Program-made: the position numbers and the translations under genes | Part shown: piece by piece, positions 1-5,036 of the stretch | Layout: every line of letters begins with the position of its first letter | Numbering within the stretch: the first letter of the stretch is position 1 | Notes under the pieces: generated by a model | What the model saw: only the letters and a program-made list of their open reading frames with translations | Databases searched by the model: none | What the model was told of the DNA's origin: nothing | Source of the DNA: Deltaproteobacteria bacterium | GTDB lineage: Bacteria > Desulfobacterota_B > Binatia > UBA9968 | NCBI GenBank assembly: GCA_022545745.1 | Contig: JACZQL010000075.1 | Location: 1 to 6,549, forward strand | Length of the DNA: 6,549 nucleotides | Direction of reading: 5' to 3'

Positions 1-26
1 GCTGTCAGACATCGGGGAAAAAGATG

Positions 27-163
27 ACTCGCCCTGTGGAGTAACGCCTTGGGGGTCATACTCGCCCTGCGTTGAGATTAATACTCCACGGGGCGAGCCC
101 CGTGGAGTAACAGCTCGACCGAGTTGGATTGTCTCGACCAGGGCTAATACTCCACGGGGCGAG
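27..163. repeat. Cluster of palindromic REP-like repeats upstream of nrdR
   Basis: The 19-mer TAATACTCCACGGGGCGAG occurs twice in direct orientation, at 79-97 and 145-163. Inverted copies of its core lie at 27-44 (one base different, so a G-U pair would form in RNA) and 94-111. A shortened inverted piece, ACTCGCCCTG, is at 60-69. Neighbouring inverted copies can pair in several mutually exclusive ways: 28-43 with 82-97, 61-67 with 91-97, and 82-94 with 97-109. The arrangement resembles REP/BIME-type extragenic palindromes, but no family is assigned. No transposase is visible nearby. The repeats sit in an intergenic stretch, so a role in transcript ending, mRNA stability or nothing at all is equally open. 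Confidence 0.75.
82..109. repeat. Near-perfect 28-bp palindrome (13-bp arms)
   Basis: Positions 82-94 (TACTCCACGGGGC) are the exact reverse complement of 97-109 (GCCCCGTGGAGTA), separated only by GA at 95-96. In RNA this would form a strong stem of about 12 bp closed by a four-base loop. No T-tract follows (the next bases are ACAGCTCGACC), so it is not a classical intrinsic terminator. It is the tightest element of the repeat cluster around it. Confidence 0.8.
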
Positions 164-238
164 CGCGAAGGCGCAAAGGGTGCCAAGTTCGGATAAAGAA
201 CGAAATGACTTTCTTTGCGAACTTTGCGTCTCGGCGCG
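164..238. repeat. Imperfect inverted repeat ahead of nrdR
   Basis: CGCG-AAGG-CGCAAAG at 164-178 is mirrored by CTTTGCG-TCTCGG-CGCG at 222-238. The exact arms are 7 bp (172-178 with 222-228) plus 4 bp (164-167 with 235-238), and the centre is 43 bp. The left arm abuts the last copy of the palindromic repeat. The rest of 181-290 is AT-richer leader of nrdR with no convincing promoter hexamer pair and no recognisable NrdR box. Confidence 0.4.
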
Positions 239-290
239 ATAAACTTTGTTGAACTCGTTCTGTTGTGATTTGAATTGAGGTTATAGACCG

Positions 291-800
291 GTGAAGTGCC
301 CCTTTTGCCATGAGCTGGACAATCGGGTGATCGACTCCCGACTCAGTAAAGACGGCGACATGGTTCGACGTCGGCGCGAGTGTCCCAAGTGTACCCGTCG
401 GTTTACCACCTACGAAAGGGTAGAGGAGACTATGCCCCTGGTGGTGAAGAAGGATGGGCGACGGGAGACCTATGATCGCATGAAATTCATTAACGGTCTC
501 AAGCGCGCCTGTCAAAAGCGTCCGGTCAGTATCAACACCATTGAGACCGCCGCTGACCGCATTGAGCGGGGACTCCAAGAACGGGGAGAGAAGGAAGTCC
601 AGAGCTCCATCATCGGTGAAGCGGCAATGCGAGAACTCCACGACATCGATCAGGTGGCCTATGTTCGGTTTGCCTCTGTTTACCGTTCCTTCAAGGATAT
701 TGGAGAGTTCATGGTGGAATTGGAAGAACTGCTGAAAGAGCGCAAGGGGCTGAACCTTGGGAGGCAGGGGACGGGGACCCGCACCCAGAAAAAGGGTTAG
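291..800 (+). CDS. nrdR: Transcriptional repressor NrdR (Zn-ribbon/ATP-cone)
   Basis: The product is a cytoplasmic nucleotide-sensing repressor of ribonucleotide reductase genes. It binds paired NrdR boxes when its ATP-cone carries dATP/ATP. The 169-residue protein begins with the zinc ribbon: C3-P-F-C6 and C31-P-K-C34, with the conserved VIDSR at 13-17 and an Arg-rich stretch 26-29. The ATP-cone runs from about 49 to 139, starting [16 protein letters not shown] (51-66) and ending in the [18 protein letters not shown] block typical of the family. The GTG at 291 is chosen because MKCPFC is the canonical N-terminus; GAGG at 277-280 gives a 10-nt spacing. The tail after about residue 150 ([17 protein letters not shown]) is not conserved in the family and is encoded by G-rich repetitive DNA. 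ribD follows after 17 bp, so the two are probably co-transcribed. Autoregulation is not supported by a visible NrdR box. Confidence 0.97.
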   Translation: MKCPFCHELDNRVIDSRLSKDGDMVRRRRECPKCTRRFTTYERVEETMPLVVKKDGRRETYDRMKFINGLKRACQKRPVSINTIETAADRIERGLQERGEKEVQSSIIGEAAMRELHDIDQVAYVRFASVYRSFKDIGEFMVELEELLKERKGLNLGRQGTGTRTQKKG

Positions 801-805
801 GGGGG
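746..805 (+). other. G-tract cluster over nrdR 3' end (possible G-quadruplex)
   Basis: Runs of three or more G lie at 746-749, 759-761, 767-770, 773-776, 794-796 and 800-805. The first four give the pattern of four G-tracts with loops of 9, 5 and 2 bases. GGGGAC is directly repeated at 767-772 and 773-778. The stretch encodes the unconserved NrdR tail, crosses its TAG stop (798-800), and supplies the G-rich sequence in front of ribD. Quadruplex formation is inference; only the G-tracts are seen. Confidence 0.35.
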
Positions 806-817
806 TCGGTTTTCCGA

Positions 818-1915
818 ATGGGAGATGATCTCGATGAACGGTACATGCGCCTGGCGTTGCGCTCGGCCCTCAAGGGAGCAGGTAGGACGAGTCCTAATCC
901 TATGGTGGGAGCGGTGGTGGTGCGCGGTGGTAGAATTGTCGGCAGGGGTTACCATCAACGCGCTGGAGGCGATCATGCAGAGATCGCAGCCCTCAAACGG
1001 GCAGGTAAACGGGCTCGAGGGGCCACTGTGTACCTTAACCTTGAACCCTGTACCCATCAGGGTAGGACACCGCCCTGCACGCCGGTCCTGATTCAGTCTG
1101 GTGTCAAGGGTGTGGTGGTTGGGATGGTGGACCCGAATCCACGCGTGTCGGGGAGAGGGGTCCAAAGGCTTCGGCAGGCGGGAATCCAAGTTCGGGTGGG
1201 GGTCCTCGAGAGGGAATGCCGAAGGCTTAACGAGGCCTTCATAAAACATATTCGTCACCACATCCCATTCGTTATTCTCAAATTAGCAGCCACACTGGAC
1301 GGCAAGATCGCTACCTCCACAGGGGATTCCCGGTGGGTCACGGGGGAGGCCGCGCGGGCTTACGTTCATCGATTGGGCGTGCGAGTGGACGCGTTGGTGG
1401 TTGGTATCGGTACGGTACTTGCCGACGATCCAAGACTGACCTGCCGGCTCTCGAAGGGTCGTGATCCGTTCAGGGTGGTCTTGGACGGGCGGCTCAGGGT
1501 CTTGCCCCGCGCCAATCTGCTTCGTCAGCGAAATCCCGAACGAACCATCGTGGCCACCGGCCCTCGTGTGTCGGCACAAAAGGTCAAGGGGATCGAAAAA
1601 ACGGGCGCACAGGTTTGGCGCTTCCCTTTACGTGATGGGTGGATTCCCTTTTCTGCTCTCTTGAGGAGGTTGGGTCGAATGGGATTCCTGAGTGTCATGA
1701 TTGAAGGGGGAGGGGCCACTGCCGCACGGGCCTTGAAGGAAGGGGTTGTGGATCAGGTGGTGTTCTTCTATGCACCCAAGATCATTGGCGGCGAGGGCAG
1801 GGAGATGATTGACGGTTTGGGGATCAAAAAGATGAGCCGGAGCAAGACCATCAGGGAAATGGAGACGAAGAGGTTTGGCCAGGATATAATGGTCACAGGA
1901 TATATAAACAAGTAA
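818..1915 (+). CDS. ribD: Bifunctional riboflavin deaminase/reductase RibD
   Basis: RibD carries out steps 2 and 3 of riboflavin synthesis: deamination of the GTP-derived diaminopyrimidine phosphate, then NADPH reduction of the ribosyl side chain. The 365-residue length is normal for the fused enzyme. The deaminase domain (about 1-145) shows TSPNPMVGAVVV (24-35), the zinc and catalytic motif H53-A-E55, and the second zinc motif P77-C78-T-H-Q-G-R-T-P-P-C87. The reductase domain (about 148-365) shows LKLAATLDGKIAT, the SRWVTGEAAR block, the GIGTVLADDPRLT block, and near the C-terminus MIEGGGATAARAL followed by APKIIGG. All key residues seem present. ATG at 818 fits the family N-terminus; the G-rich run 800-805 about 12 nt upstream can serve as the ribosome-binding region, and a small TCGG/CCGA stem (806-817) lies between. 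A 228-bp repetitive gap separates it from ribE. Confidence 0.97.
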   Translation: MGDDLDERYMRLALRSALKGAGRTSPNPMVGAVVVRGGRIVGRGYHQRAGGDHAEIAALKRAGKRARGATVYLNLEPCTHQGRTPPCTPVLIQSGVKGVVVGMVDPNPRVSGRGVQRLRQAGIQVRVGVLERECRRLNEAFIKHIRHHIPFVILKLAATLDGKIATSTGDSRWVTGEAARAYVHRLGVRVDALVVGIGTVLADDPRLTCRLSKGRDPFRVVLDGRLRVLPRANLLRQRNPERTIVATGPRVSAQKVKGIEKTGAQVWRFPLRDGWIPFSALLRRLGRMGFLSVMIEGGGATAARALKEGVVDQVVFFYAPKIIGGEGREMIDGLGIKKMSRSKTIREMETKRFGQDIMVTGYINK

Positions 1916-2040
1916 AAAGTAAAAAGGTAAAAGGAAAAAAACAGAGCGCAGACTGCAAAGCGCATAGCGCAGAGCGGAACAGAAAACAGAGCAAAGGGCG
2001 ACGCAGAAAAAATTAAAAAGGCAAAAGGTAAAATAAAACA
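1916..2040. repeat. Low-complexity mosaic between ribD and ribE
   Basis: No gene is supported here; reverse-strand open frames across it encode only Phe/Leu-rich low-complexity sequence. Three blocks can be seen. The first is an A/G-rich block just after the ribD stop (1916-1940). The second is built from GCGCAGA, GCGCATA and GCGCAGAG units (1946-1952, 1960-1966, 1967-1974) with nearby CAGAG and ACAGA pieces. The third is another A-rich block (2006-2040). TAAAAAGGTAAAAGG at 1920-1934 returns with one change as TAAAAAGGCAAAAGG at 2014-2028, so near-identical direct repeats bracket the GCGCAG block. There is no hairpin with a T-tract on the + strand, so no intrinsic terminator for ribD. Positions 2041-2093 show nothing I can name. 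Confidence 0.7.
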
Positions 2041-2093
2041 TCTATTAATCAATGGGCGACAGTCAATTCACGAGCGACCTATGACTAATTGCC

Positions 2094-2143
2094 ATTAACC
2101 ATTAACGAATAACCTAATAACGAGTAACAATTAACGAACAACG
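2094..2143 (+). repeat. Seven tandem heptamers ending at the ribE start codon
   Basis: The 50 bp divide without remainder into ATTAACC (2094-2100), ATTAACG (2101-2107), AATAACC (2108-2114), an 8-base unit TAATAACG (2115-2122), AGTAACA (2123-2129), ATTAACG (2130-2136) and AACAACG (2137-2143). The ribE ATG follows directly. Because seven is not a multiple of three, the TAA in the units falls in all three frames, so ribosomes cannot read through into ribE. No purine-rich Shine-Dalgarno sequence lies at the usual distance; the nearest GAG (2122-2124) is 19 nt away. The leader would be A/C-rich and poorly structured. Whether the array affects translation is inference. Confidence 0.75.
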
Positions 2144-2761
2144 ATGTTCACTGGACTCATTGAAGATGTGGGTACGGTTAACCGATGGCAGCTTGGCGGA
2201 AGGGCAGGGAAACTAACCTTCAGCACCCACCTCCCCGCGCGGGATATCAAGTTGGGTTCCTCCATTGCCGTCAACGGCACCTGTCTGACGGTGGTGACCA
2301 GATCCAAGGGCCGTCTAACGGTGGATGTCTCACCAGAGACTCTGGCACGGACTAACTTGAACGAGGTCGGTGTCGGGGATCCCGTCAACTTGGAGCGTCC
2401 CCTCAGATTAATGGACCGTCTTGGTGGTCATCTGGTTACCGGGCATGTGGATGGAATAGCGACCGTTAAGGCCATTCAAAAAAGGGGAGAATTCACTTTC
2501 TTTGAACTGAGAGTTCCCAAGCCCATTTATCGGATGCTCGTCCCCAAGGGTTCTGTTGCCTTGGATGGGGTCAGTTTGACCGTTAATGAGTGTGCAACCC
2601 AGTGTTTTTCCATTGCTATCATTCCATTCACGCTCCAGCACACTAATTTGCACAGGCGTAGGGTTGGTGATAAGGTCAATATCGAAACAGACCTAATTGG
2701 AAAATACGTTCAGCAGCTTCTCAAACCAGGCAAATCAAGCAAAACCAAAAGAATTGCGTAG
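2144..2761 (+). CDS. ribE: Riboflavin synthase, alpha subunit
   Basis: The enzyme performs the last step: dismutation of two 6,7-dimethyl-8-ribityllumazine molecules to riboflavin and the pyrimidine that RibH reuses. The 205-residue protein shows the tandem lumazine-binding fold. The N-terminal barrel (about 1-95) begins MFTGLIEDVGTV and has SIAVNGTCLTV (40-50) and the ETLARTNL block. The C-terminal barrel (about 96-190) has GGHLVTGHVDG (94-104), KGSVALDGVSLTV (135-147), and IPFTLQHTNL (160-169). Phe162 occupies a position where I recall Glu (E. coli) or His; it varies in the family. The start is fixed by the invariant MFTG terminus even though no Shine-Dalgarno is present and heptamer repeats run up to it. 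The C-terminal tail is basic (KSSKTKR). ribBA follows after 31 bp. Symbol ribE is used here; E. coli naming calls this gene ribC. Confidence 0.97.
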   Translation: MFTGLIEDVGTVNRWQLGGRAGKLTFSTHLPARDIKLGSSIAVNGTCLTVVTRSKGRLTVDVSPETLARTNLNEVGVGDPVNLERPLRLMDRLGGHLVTGHVDGIATVKAIQKRGEFTFFELRVPKPIYRMLVPKGSVALDGVSLTVNECATQCFSIAIIPFTLQHTNLHRRRVGDKVNIETDLIGKYVQQLLKPGKSSKTKRIA

Positions 2762-2792
2762 AAAACGATTGCCGGACAGCGAGGATTGAGCC

Positions 2793-4016
2793 GTGCCGAA
2801 ATCATCCATTGAGGAAACCCTCAAATCACTGCGCGAGGGGAAGATTGTCATCCTAGTGGACGAGGACTCACCGGAAAGTGACGGTACCTTTTTCCTTGCA
2901 GGCGAGAAGGTGACGCCAGAGGCGATTAATTTTTTACTCAGTTATGGCCGTGGCGGGATCATCTACCTGACCTTGACGGAAGAGAAGATGAAGGAGCTGG
3001 GTATCCTCATACCGGCCCAGCCAAACGTGCCTGCCCTCAGTGCGCCCATCGGGGTCCCCATCGACGCAAAGAGCGTGTCGGGTTTTGGTGTCTCGGCCGC
3101 AGGCAGGGCGCAAACCATTAAGACTGCCGTGAGTGTAGGGGCAAAGCCAAGGGACCTAACCGTGCCGGGCAATGTCTTCCCCGCCAAGACTCAGGCAGGC
3201 GGTGTCCTGGTGAGGACCGGTCACACCGAGGCCTCAGTGGACTTGGCTCGCCTGTGCGGGTTGCAGCCCGCAGGAGTCATTTGCCGGATCTTGAGGGAAG
3301 ACGGAACCATAGCCCTGATGCCTGATTTGGGAAAAATCGCAGTGAAGCACAACCTGAAAATCGCCTCGGTGACCGATCTGATTGCCTATCGTCTGCGCAG
3401 CGAGTTGCTGATCGAGCGGGTCGGAGAATCTGTCTTTAATACCATTCATGGCACTTTCAAGGCAATTGCCTATCGGACCCATGTGGATTCCAACGAACAC
3501 CTGGCCCTGATCAAGGGCGAGATCCCTACCAGGGGAAGTGTCCTGGTACGGATGCATTCGGAGTGTCTCACAGGTGACGTCTTTGGCTCGGAACGCTGCG
3601 ATTGCGGGGATCAGATCTTTCAATCTCTCAAATTGATCAGCGAGGTGGGTAAGGGTGTTCTCATCTACATGAATCAGGAGGGGAGAGGTATCGGGCTGAC
3701 CAATAAGATCAAGGCCTATGCCCTCCAGGACCAAGGCCTGGATACGGTGGAGGCCAATCTCGAGTTGGGGTTTAAAGAGGACCTGCGAGACTATGGAATT
3801 GGCGCCCAGATACTACGGGATCTTGGAATCCAGAAATTGAGATTGCTAACCAATAACCCACAAAAGATTATCGGACTCCAGGGTTACGGTCTCACCGTGG
3901 CGGAGCGTGTCCCCATAGAGATCACACCGCACAAGTCCAACATCGGTTATCTTCGTACGAAACAGGAAAAGTTGGGCCATCTCCTGTCCAAGGTGCAAGA
4001 CCATCACGAAAAGTAG
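2793..4016 (+). CDS. ribBA: RibBA: intact GTP cyclohydrolase II fused to degenerate DHBP synthase
   Basis: The 407-residue length is normal for RibBA fusions. The C-terminal half (about 208-400) is a convincing GTP cyclohydrolase II, which opens GTP to start riboflavin synthesis. It has zinc ligands C258, C269 and C271 in [10 protein letters not shown]...[11 protein letters not shown] (295-302), the catalytic equivalents of E. coli Y105, D126 and R128 at Y309, D330 and R332, and LLTNNPQK (351-358). The N-terminal half (about 1-200) has the DHBP synthase fold, which normally makes dihydroxybutanone phosphate from ribulose-5-phosphate. Its DEDRENEGD loop is replaced by D23-E-D-S-P-E-S-D-G-T32. 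Metal ligands E28 and H144 and the substrate-contact pair R141 and T145 remain. The equivalents of R37, D42, H136 and E174 are P27, T32, N127 and R165, and the Cys after GRG is gone. DHBP synthase activity is therefore doubtful. GTG at 2793 is preceded by GAGG at 2781-2784 (8-nt spacing). ribH follows after 25 bp. Confidence 0.95.
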   Translation: MPKSSIEETLKSLREGKIVILVDEDSPESDGTFFLAGEKVTPEAINFLLSYGRGGIIYLTLTEEKMKELGILIPAQPNVPALSAPIGVPIDAKSVSGFGVSAAGRAQTIKTAVSVGAKPRDLTVPGNVFPAKTQAGGVLVRTGHTEASVDLARLCGLQPAGVICRILREDGTIALMPDLGKIAVKHNLKIASVTDLIAYRLRSELLIERVGESVFNTIHGTFKAIAYRTHVDSNEHLALIKGEIPTRGSVLVRMHSECLTGDVFGSERCDCGDQIFQSLKLISEVGKGVLIYMNQEGRGIGLTNKIKAYALQDQGLDTVEANLELGFKEDLRDYGIGAQILRDLGIQKLRLLTNNPQKIIGLQGYGLTVAERVPIEITPHKSNIGYLRTKQEKLGHLLSKVQDHHEK

Positions 4017-4041
4017 CGTTTTTTCCTGAGGGTGGACCAAC

Positions 4042-4506
4042 ATGAGGGTCATTGAGGCCAAACTCGATGCAGCCGGATTGAAGTTCGGGATCATTGTAAG
4101 CCGCTTCAACGACTTCGTCACGGACAAGCTCCTGCAAGGGGCGCTGGATGGCTTGAAACAGCATGGGGGTGAGGAGAAAAACATCGACGTCGTGCGGGTC
4201 CCAGGCTCATTTGAGATCCCCTTTCTTGCCTCCAAGATGGCGGCCAGCGGAAAATACGACGCCATTGTTTGTTTGGGAGCTGTGATCAAGGGTGAGACGG
4301 CCCACTTCGAGTATATTTCGGGGGAGGTGACGAGGGGGATTGGCCACGCGATGATGGAGCATCGGATCCCCATCGCTTTCGGTGTCCTGACCACTTACAC
4401 CGTGGAACAAGCAATGGAACGGGCGGGCAAGGAAATGGATAATAAGGGATTTGAAGCGGCGCTGACAGCCATCGAGATGGTTTGCCTGAGTAAAGAAATT
4501 TCATAG
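4042..4506 (+). CDS. ribH: 6,7-dimethyl-8-ribityllumazine synthase
   Basis: RibH condenses the RibD pathway pyrimidine with DHBP to form the lumazine used by RibE. In bacteria it usually assembles as pentamers or a 60-subunit capsid. At 154 residues it has standard length. Visible motifs are SRFND (20-24, with the stacking aromatic F22), VPGSFEIP (53-60), CLGAVIKGETAHFEY (77-91) with the catalytic H88 and phosphate-binding GET, PIAFGVLTTYTVEQA (110-124), ERAG with R127, and NKG with K135. Ala87 replaces the more usual Pro of GETPHF and Tyr119 stands where Asp or Glu is usual; neither is a known catalytic residue. ATG at 4042 has GAGGGTGG at 4028-4035 as a good ribosome-binding site. The gene is 25 bp after ribBA; 80 bp with hairpin potential separates it from nusB. 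Confidence 0.97.
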   Translation: MRVIEAKLDAAGLKFGIIVSRFNDFVTDKLLQGALDGLKQHGGEEKNIDVVRVPGSFEIPFLASKMAASGKYDAIVCLGAVIKGETAHFEYISGEVTRGIGHAMMEHRIPIAFGVLTTYTVEQAMERAGKEMDNKGFEAALTAIEMVCLSKEIS

Positions 4507-4523
4507 AAGTGTTAACTTCAACC

Positions 4524-4557
4524 CTTGGTCAACGGTGATGGGTGTTTCGTCACCAAG
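4524..4557 (+). other. Alternative hairpins in the ribH-nusB gap
   Basis: Two overlapping pairings are possible. GGTGATG (4534-4540) pairs with CGTCACC (4548-4554) through seven pairs, one of them G-U, with a 7-base loop. Alternatively CTTGGT (4524-4529) pairs with ACCAAG (4552-4557). Both use 4552-4554, so they exclude each other. No T-tract follows, so this is not an intrinsic terminator and transcription into nusB is not ruled out. A processing site or no function would both fit. Confidence 0.4.
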
Positions 4558-4558
4558 A

Positions 4559-4573
4559 ACCGAGGGTATCGGT
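4559..4573 (+). other. Small 5-bp hairpin before nusB
   Basis: ACCGA (4559-4563) is the exact reverse complement of TCGGT (4569-4573), with loop GGGTA. It sequesters the only purine-rich GAGGG upstream of nusB (4562-4566), which at about 20 nt from the start codon is too far to serve as its Shine-Dalgarno in any case. No T-tract follows. Confidence 0.3.
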
Positions 4574-4581
4574 CATTGAAT

Positions 4582-4585
4582 AGGA
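4582..4585 (+). promoter_or_regulatory. Unusually close Shine-Dalgarno-like AGGA for nusB
   Basis: AGGA ends only one base before the nusB ATG at 4587, much closer than the usual 5-9 nt. No better purine-rich site lies at normal spacing (4573-4581 is TCATTGAAT). The start itself is secure because the protein begins with the family-typical MGIRRRGRELALQALYQ. Initiation may be weak or depend on coupling or on other features. Confidence 0.35.
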
Positions 4586-4586
4586 T

Positions 4587-5000
4587 ATGGGTATTAGGCG
4601 TAGAGGTAGGGAACTTGCCCTACAGGCTCTTTATCAGATCGAGATGACCGGGGACGCCTCACCGGCGCCGCTGGAACTCTTTTGGAGCTATTTTGAGGGA
4701 AACGTCAAAGCGAGAGATTTTGCCCGCCGTTTGGTTTCTGGAGTGGTCATGCATCGAGAGGAGATTGACCAAATCATTGAACAATCCACGGATCATTGGA
4801 AGCTTAGCCGAATGCCCAAGGTGGATCTCACCATCTTACGTCTGGCTAGCTATGAACTATTATTCTGTCCTGATATCCCGCTGAACGTCAGCATCGATGA
4901 GGCCATTGAGGTCAGCAAGCGCTTCAGCTCGGAGGATTCAGCCACATTCATCAATGGTGTGCTGGACCATGTGGCCACCTCAAGCGGGGCCAAAGATTAG
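4587..5000 (+). CDS. nusB: Transcription antitermination factor NusB
   Basis: NusB pairs with NusE (ribosomal protein S10) on boxA RNA to support rRNA transcription antitermination. The 137-residue all-helical protein is of family length. It starts MGIRRRGRELALQALYQ (1-17), close to the usual RxxARELALQALY signature with Gly in place of the Ala. It continues with FARRLVSGVV (45-54), W71-KLSRMPKVDLTILRLASYELL (to 92), IPLNVSIDEAIEVSKRF (97-113) and FINGVLD (121-127), all characteristic. Placement after ribH is a widespread arrangement with no obvious biochemical link. leuS follows after 36 bp. The upstream gap has hairpin potential but no terminator, so transcription could come from the rib genes. 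Confidence 0.96.
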   Translation: MGIRRRGRELALQALYQIEMTGDASPAPLELFWSYFEGNVKARDFARRLVSGVVMHREEIDQIIEQSTDHWKLSRMPKVDLTILRLASYELLFCPDIPLNVSIDEAIEVSKRFSSEDSATFINGVLDHVATSSGAKD

Positions 5001-5036
5001 CTTCAGATCAAACTCCAGGTAGGCGCAGGTCGAACC

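Noticed and set aside
27..163. CRISPR array
   Set aside because: Copies are in mixed orientation and unequally spaced with overlapping palindromes, with no regular repeat-spacer pattern and no cas genes.
2..196. Open frame from the window edge to a TAA at 194-196, possibly the end of an upstream gene
   Set aside because: The translation matches no family I recognise, and the frame stays open mainly because the palindromic repeats lack stops in it. The two other forward frames close at 25-27 and 42-44, so the true end of the upstream gene cannot be decided.
1885..1890. Perfect TATAAT that could be the -10 of a ribE promoter
   Set aside because: It lies inside ribD, and the hexamer 17 bp upstream (GAGACG) matches TTGACA at only three positions. 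Not enough to call a promoter.
1628..2052. Reverse-strand open frames rich in Phe and Leu that could look like a membrane protein
   Set aside because: They are the complement of A-rich low-complexity DNA plus the ribD 3' end, with no plausible start context or family motif.
2089..2120. TTGCCA (2089-2094) and TAATAA (2115-2120) as a ribE promoter
   Set aside because: The 20-bp spacing is too long, and TAATAA is just part of the heptamer repeats.
4018..4025. T-run after the ribBA stop as an intrinsic terminator
   Set aside because: There is no GC-rich stem in front of it; only a weak GAAAA/TTTTC pairing is possible, and ribH follows at once with a good ribosome-binding site.
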